This document shows, one piece after another, positions 16,246 through 24,800 of a stretch of 35,717 nucleotides of DNA. The position numbers and the translations under genes are program-made. This DNA is from Streptomyces sp. CBMA123 (lineage in GTDB: Bacteria; Actinomycetota; Actinomycetes; Streptomycetales; Streptomycetaceae): positions 1 to 35,717 of the forward strand of contig NZ_MECK01000622.1 of assembly GCF_014596465.1 (NCBI RefSeq). The letters are read 5' to 3'. Below the pieces are notes generated by a model that worked only from the letters and a program-made list of their open reading frames with translations, made no database searches and had not been told where the DNA came from. Numbering within the stretch: position 1 is the stretch's first letter; each line of letters starts with the position of its first letter.

Positions 16246-17802
16246 ATGACGGCTTTGGCGCCGGTTCGGGCGGTGGTGGGTTCGCGTGTCTCGGACACAC
16301 ACGGGAACGAGGGCAAGGTCTCGCACTTGGTCCAGGCGGAGTCGGCGACCCGGCATGCGGTCTCGAAGGCGTGGGAGATCGTCGGGTCCTTCGAGGACCT
16401 GGACGTCTCTGCTGAGGTCACGCCGTGGAAGCGTCCAGACCTGGGGCCATGGCTGACCGAGCGGCAGGGCGAGTGGGATGCCATGGTGTGGGCCAAGGTG
16501 GACCGGGCGTTCCGGTCCGCGAAGGACTGTGCGGACGTGGCGCACTGGGCGGAGGAGAACCACAAGGTCCTGGTCTTCACCGACGACGGCATCACCCTGG
16601 ACTACCGCGAGGGCCGCGAGTCGTCGTTCGGGAACGAGCTGGCGAAGGTCTTCCTGATGCTGGCGTCGATCTTCGCGGAGATGGAGCTCAAGCGGATCAA
16701 GGCCCGCGTCACCGCTGCGCACAAGCACCTGCGCAAGACGGACCGGTGGGCCGGCGGACAGCCGCCGTACGGCTACCGGATCGTCGACCGGCCCGGCGGC
16801 GGGCGCACCCTGGAACCGGACCCGGTCACGTGCGAGGCGGTCCGGTACATGGGCAAGCTGCTCCTGGAGGGGCAGAGTCAGTGGATGATCGCCACAGTCC
16901 TGGAGGCAGCCGGCTTCGACACCCCGGCGACCCACGCGTACAAGAACCAGGGCGACAGCTACACGAGCAAGCGCAAGACGCCGCCGTCGAACCACTGGAA
17001 CCCCACCAGCGTGGGGAAGATCCTGCGCTCGCCCGCGACGATGGGCCTGAAACTGACCGGCCGCTCGGTGAAGGCACGCAAGATCGCCCGCGACGCCAAG
17101 GGCCTGCCGATCCGGATGGCCAAGCCCCTCTTCACCGAGGAGGAATGGGCCGCGATCCAGGCGGCGATGGACGAGCGCACGATCACCAAGGAACGCTCGA
17201 ACGGCGCCTCGCCCTGGCTCGGCGTTGCGCACTGCGACCGCTGCGGCGACCGGTTCTACCGGCAGGTGAACCTCGCCAAGAACGGCAAGATCTACGAGTA
17301 CTACCGGTGCGCGAAGACGGCCGGCAAGCCAGCCTGCAGGGGCCAGTCCATCAAGGGCGAGCGCGTCACCGCAGCGATCGTCGCCCTGGTGGACCGGTTG
17401 GCCGACCTGGCGATGACGGTGCGCAGGTTCATCCCCGGTGAGGACCACACCGAGCAGCTCAACCACGTCATCGTGGCGATGAAGGATCTCCGGGAGGAGA
17501 AGCGCCGCAACCTGTTCGACTACCCGGGCGGCGACGACGAGTACGCCGAAGCCCTCGAGACCTTGGTCGACGAACGCCGCCGCCTCGCCGCCCTCCCACA
17601 ACGCCCCTCCGCCTGGGTGGAAGTCGAGACCGGCCAGACCTTCGCGGATGCCTGGGCCCAGGCCGACCAGGAACACCGCCGTCAACTCCTTCTCGGTCTC
17701 AAGGCCCGCCTTTACATGACCCCCACCACCAGCGGCTGGTACCTGCCCGCCGAACTCGAAGCACGAGCACGCCAGCTGGAGGATGCCGGGAGTTCGGCGT
17801 AG
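16246..17802 (+). CDS. Large serine recombinase (site-specific integrase)
   Basis: 518 residues from ATG at 16246; GTG at 16237 is an equally possible start and neither has a strong ribosome site. Domain order fits large serine integrases. An N-terminal resolvase domain (about 6-150) holds the catalytic Ser in SRVSDTHG and the WAKVDRAFRS and FAEMELKRIKARV segments that form the E-helix. The recombinase domain (about 165-300) has PPYGYRIV. A zinc ribbon (about 320-370) has CDRCGDRFY and YYRCAKTAGKPAC. A coiled-coil region and C-terminus follow. It would insert or excise the element by double-strand exchange at short att sites. It starts about 95 bp from the xth fragment, the usual position next to attL. 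A directionality factor was not found. Confidence 0.92.
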   Translation: MTALAPVRAVVGSRVSDTHGNEGKVSHLVQAESATRHAVSKAWEIVGSFEDLDVSAEVTPWKRPDLGPWLTERQGEWDAMVWAKVDRAFRSAKDCADVAHWAEENHKVLVFTDDGITLDYREGRESSFGNELAKVFLMLASIFAEMELKRIKARVTAAHKHLRKTDRWAGGQPPYGYRIVDRPGGGRTLEPDPVTCEAVRYMGKLLLEGQSQWMIATVLEAAGFDTPATHAYKNQGDSYTSKRKTPPSNHWNPTSVGKILRSPATMGLKLTGRSVKARKIARDAKGLPIRMAKPLFTEEEWAAIQAAMDERTITKERSNGASPWLGVAHCDRCGDRFYRQVNLAKNGKIYEYYRCAKTAGKPACRGQSIKGERVTAAIVALVDRLADLAMTVRRFIPGEDHTEQLNHVIVAMKDLREEKRRNLFDYPGGDDEYAEALETLVDERRRLAALPQRPSAWVEVETGQTFADAWAQADQEHRRQLLLGLKARLYMTPTTSGWYLPAELEARARQLEDAGSSA

Positions 17803-17853
17803 GGCGGATGTCGCGTTTCCAAGGAGTGTCCAGGGTCACGGAACTGATGAACG

Positions 17854-17872
17854 GGCCAACCACGTGGTGGCC
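17854..17872. promoter_or_regulatory. Near-perfect palindrome upstream of the left STAND operon
   Basis: GGCC-A-ACCACGTGGT-GGCC: a perfect 10-bp palindrome flanked by GGCC on both sides with one extra base. It lies about 60 bases upstream of the membrane-protein start at 17931, where an operator would be expected. Confidence 0.4.
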
Positions 17873-17930
17873 TCGAGGCGCTACGGTGCTGGACTATCTA
17901 TGTCTGGCAATAGGTTGGAGAGGACACACG

Positions 17931-18216
17931 GTGTCAGGATTCAGGCGGTGGGTCGTGTGGACGATAGCGGGGGGTGCGCGCCGCGGTCGGGGTGGGGTTG
18001 GTGCTGGTGGCGGTGCTTGTGGACTTGGACACCGCAGACCGCCTCGCAAGCGTGGCGGGTGCGATTGTGGCCCTGATCGGCCTCATTCTGAGCGTATATG
18101 CCCTTCCTCAACCGGCCACAGTCAATCCGGGCGGGAGTGTGCGAGCGAATGGGCGGGGGGAAGTGGCCGCAGGTGGCAGCATCTCTGGCAACGCACTCGG
18201 GGTAACAGCAAGGTGA
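17931..18216 (+). pseudogene. Small two-helix membrane protein with GGDI-type tail, frameshifted in a G6 run
   Basis: GTG at 17931 has GGAGAGG seven bases upstream. The frame encodes FRRWVVWTIAG, then meets six Gs (17969-17974). Removing one G joins it to the frame that continues to 18216, giving about 95 residues. These align with the intact homologue at 25549-25911: both have RRWVVWTIAGV / QRWMWWAIAGV, a first membrane helix, a LDTA loop, a second helix, and a tail with GEVAAGGSISGNALG. As read, the first frame is lost after 15 codons, though a GTG inside the G-run (17974) could restart an 80-residue form lacking the N-terminus. Either a sequencing error, a real mutation, or slippage-dependent expression. 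Its stop overlaps the next start (GTGA). Confidence 0.7.
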
Positions 18217-18365
18217 TCGCCGCTCCGTCGCCCGCAGCCCCCGCCGTTCCGCCGGCGATCTCCGGCGGTGCGGGGTTGGCGGTAGAGACGCGTGGCACAG
18301 AATCGCTGGCTTCGGGAGGTGATGTCAGCGGCAACGCCGTTGGCGATGGAAGTGAGGTGCAGTGA
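18213..18365 (+). CDS. 50-residue peptide carrying the shared Gly-rich motif
   Basis: GTG at 18213 overlaps the upstream stop by four bases (GTGA), and its own stop overlaps the STAND start at 18362 in the same way. An Ala/Pro-rich start is followed by ESLASGGDVSGNAVG, the same motif found in the tail of the membrane protein and at the start of the STAND protein. In the right operon the membrane protein tail holds two motif copies in one chain. This peptide may therefore be the second copy, split off by a stop and re-initiation. Too short for database-style recognition; double coupling makes translation plausible. Confidence 0.5.
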   Translation: MIAAPSPAAPAVPPAISGGAGLAVETRGTESLASGGDVSGNAVGDGSEVQ

Positions 18366-21300
18366 GCCCCCTCCCGTGGCGCCGCAGGCTCCGCGGTGGT
18401 GGCAGTGAGGCGACTGATTCATCTGGGCTGTCGAATCGTCTGGACGCTCATGCCGACGGTGGAAATGCACTGACAGCGCATCCCCTGAGTCGGCTTCGGG
18501 CATCTGATGCGGGCTCTGCGGAAGCCCGTTCGGTGCAGGTTAGCGTGAGGGGCGAGGGATCGCTCGGTGCTGGTGGGGACATTAAGGGCAATGCCATCGG
18601 TGCGGGCAGTAGCGCTACGTACATCGAGCACCAGACGGTGCACCAAGCCGTGCCGTGGGAGGGACCGGCCTGGCCGGTACTGATCGGGGTCATCCCTGCG
18701 CGAGCGGGCTACTACCAGCGCCGGCCGGAGACCGAGGTACTCGCCGGGATCCTGTCGGATGGTGGGGCAGCCGTGCCGTGTCAAGTCGTGACTGGCACTG
18801 GAGGGGTGGGCAAGACGCAGCTGGCCGCCGACTACGCCCGCTTTGCGTGGGATCGCATTGGTGCATCCGTTGACGCAGGCCGTGAAGAGCCCGTTCCGGA
18901 CAACGCATCGAACGCAGAGAATATCGAGCTGCTGGTGTGGGTCAACGCAACCAGTTCACAGGCGATTACCTCGGTCTATGCCTTGGCTGCGCAGGTGGTT
19001 GTGCCTGGTGGCGCGGTTGGCCTAGACGCCGACCAGGCTGCGCAGCGATTCCTGACCTGGCTGCGGTCCACCGCGCGGCGGTGGTTGGTGGTACTCGATG
19101 ATGTGGCCCAGCCTGGGGCGCTCACCGGGTTGTGGCCGCCGGAGGTGGCAGTGGGACGAGTGGTGGTGACCACCCGCAGCCGGGACGCGGCTTGGAGCAG
19201 CGACACACGCAAGCTGGTGCAGATCGGCCTGTTCACGCCTGAGCAGTCCGCCGAATACTTGCGCCAAGCCCTCGCTCGCCCAGGGCGCGAAGGGCATGCC
19301 GACAGCGATGGCGACATCGCGGCTATGGCCGACGACCTTGGGAACCTTCCGCTGGCTCTGGCGCAGGCGGCCGCGTATCTGGTCGACACGGGCCGTTCCA
19401 TCCCCCGATATCGTGCGCTGCTGGCCGACCGCGTCCGGACCCTGGCACACCTTATGCCCGACATCGGCGGACTGCCCGACACCCAGACTCATACCGTCAA
19501 CGCTGCCTGGGACATGTCCCTCGCGCTCGCTGACGGCCACCAGCCCGCCGGCGTTGCGCGGCCTCTCATGGAACTGGCCTCGGTCTTGGATCCGAATTCC
19601 ATGCCGTCGAGCGTCCTCACCAGCGCGGCAGCCCGGGACTACCTATGCACTCACCGCGCCGCTCCTGGTGGCAGCACGCCCAGCTCAGCTGAGGCGGTGG
19701 GCGCAGCCGAAGCTGGGCAAGTGGACGAGGTAGACGCCGAGGACGCGCTGCGCATCCTGCACCGGCTCAACCTCCTCGACCACGACTTCGCCAGCGGCAC
19801 TCTGCGCGTCCACCAGCTCATCCAACGTGCTGTCCGCGAGCACGCGGGCTGCCGTGGCCGATTGCCCGAGCTGACAGGCGCCGGCGCTGACGCTCTTGCC
19901 GAGATCTGGCCGGACATCGAACGGGACACCGCCTTCGCTCTGACCTTGCGCGCGAATGCCGACGCGCTCCTAAGCGGGAGCGTCCAGGGCTTGTGGCAGG
20001 ACGGTGCCCACCCGGTGCTGTTTCGTGCTGGCCGCAGCCTTGGAGAGGCTGGCCAGGTTGAGGCGGCAATCGCACACTTCGAGCACTTGGCAAACGCCGC
20101 TGACCGGAATCTAGGCTCAGATCATCCCCACAGCCTTGCCTGCCGGCACGAGACTGCGTTCTGGCGAGGACAGACTGGTGATGCGGCAGGGGCCCTCGCC
20201 GCGTACGAGCGGTTGCTCGTCGAACAGCTGCATATCCAAGGCTCAGACCATCCAGATACCCTCGCCACCCGCCATGAGATTGCCCACTGGCGGGGAGAGG
20301 TAGGGAATCTGGCAGCCGCTCTCGCCACCACAGAGGAACTGTTGGCCGATCAGGTACGGATCCTCGGTCCCGATCACCCGCGTACTCTCAGTACCCGCGG
20401 CAACCTCGCCGGTCGGCGAGGCCAGATGGGGGATGTGGCAGCCGCCATCACCGCATACGAGCACCTGTTGGATGACCGGGTTCGGGTCCTGGGCGCCGAC
20501 CACCCTGATACCCTCGCCACCCGCCATCAGATTGCCCACTGGAGGGGAGAGGCGGGGGACCTGGAAAGTGCTGCCAACGCATATAAGGAGGTGCTGGCTG
20601 GCCAGCTCCGGGTTCTTGGCCCTGACCATCCCGACACCCTTGTCACCCGCAACAATCTCGCCGCGACCCAGGGCTATGCCGGGGATGCGGCTGGCGCGGT
20701 GTCCGCCTTTGAGGAGCTGCTCAAAGAGCTAGGACGAGTGGTCGGACCTGACCATCCGTATACCCTTGCTACCCGCGGCAACCTTGCCTTCTGGCGGGGA
20801 CAGACAGGTGACCTTGAGGGCGCCGCAATCGCGTATGAGGAGCTGCTCGTAGACCGGTTGGGAGTTCTTGGCGCCGACCACCCCGATAGCCTCGCTACCC
20901 GCAGTGATCAAGCGGCGGTGCGAGGGGAGTTGGGAGACGCTGCCGGCGCTGCGTCAGCTCTTGAGGAGGTGCTGGCTGGCCGGGTACGGGTTCTGGGTCC
21001 TGATCACCCCAGCACTCTCGCCACCCGCAGCGACCTTGCGGGCTGGCGGGGGGAAGCGGGCGATGTGGCTGGCGCCTTCAGCGCCGCTGAAGAGTTGTTG
21101 GCCGATCAGATTCGAATCCTCGGCCCTGACCACCCCGATACCCTCGCGACTCGCAACAACCTCGCGGGCTGGCGAGGAGCGGCTGGGGACTCTGCTGGGG
21201 CCGTTGCCGCGTTTGAGGAACTGTTGACTGCCCAGCTACGCATTCTCGGGTCCGATCACCCCGACTGCCTCACTACCCGAAGCAACCTTGCGGGCTTTCG

Positions 21301-21571
21301 AGGAGAGGCAGGGGACGCGGTGGGCGCGGTCGCCGAATTTGAGGAACTGCTGGCTGGCCGGGTTCGCATCCTCGGGCCGGATCACCCCGATACCCTCGCG
21401 ACCCGAAGTAACCTTGCCGCCTGGCATGGCCACGCCGGGAATGTGAAAATGGCCGTTGCTGCATTCAAGGTTCTGCTGGCCGATATGATGCGAGTCCTAG
21501 GCCCCTCACACCCCGCAACCCTCAATGCCCTCTCCTGCCTTGCCTACTGGACGGGGGAAGCGCACGGGTAG
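18362..21571 (+). CDS. STAND NTPase: Gly-rich motif, NB-ARC, 12 TPR units
   Basis: 1069 residues from GTG at 18362, coupled by a GTGA overlap and with GAGG upstream. The N-terminus MSPLPWRRR is Arg-rich. Residues 61-80 hold the motif GSLGAGGDIKGNAIG followed by AGSSATYIEH. The NB-ARC domain has Walker A GTGGVGKT (145-152), Walker B WLVVLDDV (241-248), sensor TTRSR (270-274) and a GLPL-like GNLPLALAQAA. Residues about 564-1069 are 12 kinesin-light-chain-like TPR units of 42 residues, each with DHPDTLATR...NLA..RGEAGD...A..A.EELL. This is the NLR layout: signalling motif, switch, ligand-sensing repeats. No enzymatic effector domain is fused, so the effector must be another protein, most simply the coupled membrane protein. 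Third-position GC is lower than in flanking housekeeping genes. Confidence 0.92.
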   Translation: MSPLPWRRRLRGGGSEATDSSGLSNRLDAHADGGNALTAHPLSRLRASDAGSAEARSVQVSVRGEGSLGAGGDIKGNAIGAGSSATYIEHQTVHQAVPWEGPAWPVLIGVIPARAGYYQRRPETEVLAGILSDGGAAVPCQVVTGTGGVGKTQLAADYARFAWDRIGASVDAGREEPVPDNASNAENIELLVWVNATSSQAITSVYALAAQVVVPGGAVGLDADQAAQRFLTWLRSTARRWLVVLDDVAQPGALTGLWPPEVAVGRVVVTTRSRDAAWSSDTRKLVQIGLFTPEQSAEYLRQALARPGREGHADSDGDIAAMADDLGNLPLALAQAAAYLVDTGRSIPRYRALLADRVRTLAHLMPDIGGLPDTQTHTVNAAWDMSLALADGHQPAGVARPLMELASVLDPNSMPSSVLTSAAARDYLCTHRAAPGGSTPSSAEAVGAAEAGQVDEVDAEDALRILHRLNLLDHDFASGTLRVHQLIQRAVREHAGCRGRLPELTGAGADALAEIWPDIERDTAFALTLRANADALLSGSVQGLWQDGAHPVLFRAGRSLGEAGQVEAAIAHFEHLANAADRNLGSDHPHSLACRHETAFWRGQTGDAAGALAAYERLLVEQLHIQGSDHPDTLATRHEIAHWRGEVGNLAAALATTEELLADQVRILGPDHPRTLSTRGNLAGRRGQMGDVAAAITAYEHLLDDRVRVLGADHPDTLATRHQIAHWRGEAGDLESAANAYKEVLAGQLRVLGPDHPDTLVTRNNLAATQGYAGDAAGAVSAFEELLKELGRVVGPDHPYTLATRGNLAFWRGQTGDLEGAAIAYEELLVDRLGVLGADHPDSLATRSDQAAVRGELGDAAGAASALEEVLAGRVRVLGPDHPSTLATRSDLAGWRGEAGDVAGAFSAAEELLADQIRILGPDHPDTLATRNNLAGWRGAAGDSAGAVAAFEELLTAQLRILGSDHPDCLTTRSNLAGFRGEAGDAVGAVAEFEELLAGRVRILGPDHPDTLATRSNLAAWHGHAGNVKMAVAAFKVLLADMMRVLGPSHPATLNALSCLAYWTGEAHG

Positions 21572-21841
21572 GCTCCCACGCCCGAGGAGCTTCTTCAAAG
21601 TCTGCCGGGCCGCAGCCGGATTTGGGCGCACACATTGCTCCTGAAAGGGCCTGCGCGCGCTGCGGACGCGGCCGGCGAACCGGCCGCCCTGCGCATCGCG
21701 CCCGCCGCTGCCCGGGCCGCCGACGCCGACCCACACGTCTCCGCCGACACCCTCAACCGCTATGCCACTGCCGCCGCCACGGTGCTCGGCACCACCGCCG
21801 AAAAGGTCACCGTTCACCCGCAGCGGCCTCGCCTCCGGGGT
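21572..21841 (+). other. Gap between convergent STAND genes with a gene-like remnant
   Basis: 270 bp. A plus-strand stretch (about 21640-21840) has very high third-position GC and reads as a plausible helical peptide (VSADTLNRYATAAATVLG). It has no ribosome site and its frame runs on into the antisense of the NACHT gene. It is probably a remnant of an unrelated gene, of unknown identity. No terminator hairpin was recognised here. Confidence 0.35.
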
Positions 21842-24800
21842 TCAGGCCAGCGGGTATTTGCGGTTGAGGAGATTCAGCGCCTGGTCGGCGACCACGCATA
21901 TGTTTGGGGACCCATCCTTCGTGAGGTCGGTGACTGCGATAACGGTTTCCGGAGCATTTGGCCATAGGAGCGCGAGGAGCTTGATCGCGAGCTCCCGCAT
22001 GTCCTCGGCATTGTTGTTTTGGATGTGTCTAAGAACAATGGGGAGTGCCCGGTCGGTGTATCGACCTGCGAAGAGCTGCAGGGCAGTCATGCGTACGGTC
22101 TGATCGGTGTCGGTGATGCCATTCTGAATTGAGAGGTGAGTGTCGACATGGTCGGTCCAGTACTCGGCGAGGACTTGATAAGCCTCACTACGTACGGTCT
22201 GATCGATGTCGGTGGTGGCGTTGTGGATGGCTGGCAGGTCTGACCAATATTTTGCGAGGAATCGCAGCACTTCCTTTCGGATATACGGGTCGTTGTCAGT
22301 GGTGGCTTTTTGAATGGTGGGATGGGTATCGGGGTGGTCGGGCCAATATTCCACCAGAATTTCAAGCGCCCGACCCTGAACGTGTCGACCACTGTCGGTG
22401 GTGGCGGTGTGGATGGTGGGGCGGGTTTCGGGGTGGTGGGGCCAGTGTTCTGCGAGTATTTGAAGTGCGGTGCGGCGTACGTATTGGTTGGTGTCGGTGG
22501 TGGCGGTGTGGATGGTGGGGTGAGTGTCGGGGTGGTCCGGCCACTGCCTTACGATTATTTGAAGCGCATAGCCGCGTACTTCGGGATCGTCGTCGGTGGT
22601 GGCGGTCTGAATGGTGGGGCGGGTTTCGGGGTGGTGGGGCCAGTGTTTTGCGAGTATTTGAAGTGCGGTGCGGCGTACGTATTGGTTGGTGTCGGTGGTG
22701 GCGGTGTGGATGGTGGGGTGAGTGTCGGGGTGGTCCGGCCACTTTTCGGCGAGCGTCTGAAGCGCGGTCCCGCGTACTTCGGAGTCGCTATCGGTGGTGG
22801 CGGTGTGGATGGTGGGATGGGTGTCGGGGTGGTCCGGCCACTTCTCAGCGAGTATTTGAAGTGCGATTCCGCGTATGTATCGGTTGGGGTCAGTGATGGC
22901 GTTGCGAGTGGTGGGGCGGGCTCTTGGGTGGTCTGGCCATTTCTCCGCGAGGAGTTGAGTTGCGCTTGCTAGATATTGATTGGTATTGGTGGTGGCGGTG
23001 TGGATGGTGGGATGGGTGTCGGGGTGGTCCGGCCACTTCTCAGCGAGTATTTGAAGTGCAATTTCGCGTACGTATTGGCTGGGGTCGGTGGTGGCAGTGT
23101 GGACGGCGGGATGGGTGTACGGATGGTCCGGCCATCCATTTGCGAGGCTCCAAAGCGCTTCGATGCGTACTCCCCGGTCTTTGTCGATGGTGGCGTTGTG
23201 GATGGTGGAGTGGGTGTTGGGATGGCTGGGCCATTTTTCGACGAGAAGCCGGCATGCGAGGCGCCGTAGGTGCGGGTTTCTATCGGCAATGTAGGTATAG
23301 ATGGTTGATCGGTCAGGTCGCTGCTTCTCCAGGAAATTAAGGGCTTGACGGCGAACTGAGGAATCAATATCACTGGAGGCGTCGCGGAGGATGCGGTGGG
23401 CGTCAGGGTGCTCACTCCATCGCGCTGCGAGTTCTGTCAGAGCGGCGTTTCGCGCGGAGGAGTTCCAAGGAATGAGTGCCTGATGGACAGCCTCATTGAT
23501 GTCTCGACTGAGAACTGCGGCGATGGGTTGGGTGGAGGCGCTAAGGTAATGCCCGGTATCGCTCACAGTGGCGTAGTACCAGTTTAAGTAGCGGCTTCGA
23601 CCGTTCCAGAACTTGTCGAGGGTGGCCAGCGCTGGTAGCGCCTCAGTAAGCATGAGGCGAGACCCTCGACGTAGTGCAATTGTTAATGCGTTGACGATAT
23701 GGTCGCTTTGGGAAGTGATTGATAGCTGATTATCCATGTCCCCCACATGCGACGGTGTACTGATCTCATCCACCTCTGCTAGTACTCGGATGGCGAGGAT
23801 CAGCATCGGCGCCTTCGCGGTCCGGGATTCCCTTCGGTGCCGTTGCAGGAGCCGGGCGAGGAAAGCGGCAACGTCTTTTTGCTTGAGCTTTCCGGCTATC
23901 AGAAGCAGCACTTCGTGCCAGGCCGGGTCGCTGGCGTACCCATCCAGCAGGTCCACCAGGTTATCTCGGGGCCATTCCTCTTCTTCCCGTTGGCGGAGCA
24001 GGTCGGCTGCGGTGAGATATTCGAGGAAGGTTCGGTGCACGAAGCCATAGATTCCACCGCCGTAGTAGGCGAGTAGGAAGTTTCTGGTGCGCAGGTGGTC
24101 GACCACATAGTCGGCAGCTATTTCGGCGGCTGGCCGGTTGATGTTGTGATCCGAAAGGAACGTAGTGATGATGCCGGTGAGCTCGTCGCGTTGGATGAAC
24201 GTACCTGCGGGTCGGCCCACGCCGTTCTGCATTCGGCGGGCGATGCGTTCGAGGAGTTTCAGGCGGCGGCTGGTGTTCAGCCATTCCAATGCCTGGGCAG
24301 CTTCTGGGTTCGCCGGAGTGGGAGCAGTAAGGAACTTGGCGTCCTTGTCCCAGCGGCCAACCAGGACTTCGATGGCGTGGGCGTAGACCTCGCGCCGTTC
24401 GCGGGGGATGCTCCGGCCGAGGCCGATGGCGGATAGAACGGTTAACAGCAGCGGATTTCCGGCGAGCTCGCCCACTGCGCGAACGTTGCGTACGGCGTGC
24501 AACAGCCGATCGGTGGTCCTGGCAGCCTGGGAGGGATCGCCAGGATGGGCGGCGTCGTACCAACGACGGATGAACTGCTCTACCTGATCGCGATCCAGGT
24601 CTTGAAGCATTACCTGGGTGAACCCGGCGGCTATGAAATCACCCGACCGGTAGCCATATTCACGCGACGTCACGATCGTCCGCACGCCCGGGTAAGCGGC
24701 CGAGAAAGCGGTGATCCGGCGGGCGATGTTGGAACGGACCTCTGGGTCGAAGATCTCATCGAGGCCGTCGAAGGCGACCACCGCCTGGCCCTCGGCAAGC

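Noticed and set aside
18362..21571. The TPR/NB-ARC gene as part of an FxSxx-COOH (Fxs) system
   Set aside because: No radical SAM, small FxSxx peptide or other fxs gene is adjacent, and the N-terminal motif links it to the membrane protein instead.
21635..21967. Plus-strand frame between the STAND genes as a full gene
   Set aside because: No ribosome site, and its second half is antisense to the NACHT coding sequence; kept only as a possible remnant.
22330..23260. Regular DNA repeats that could suggest a CRISPR or minisatellite
   Set aside because: The 99-bp period has no spacers and translates to 33-residue HEAT-like units in one long frame; there are no cas genes.
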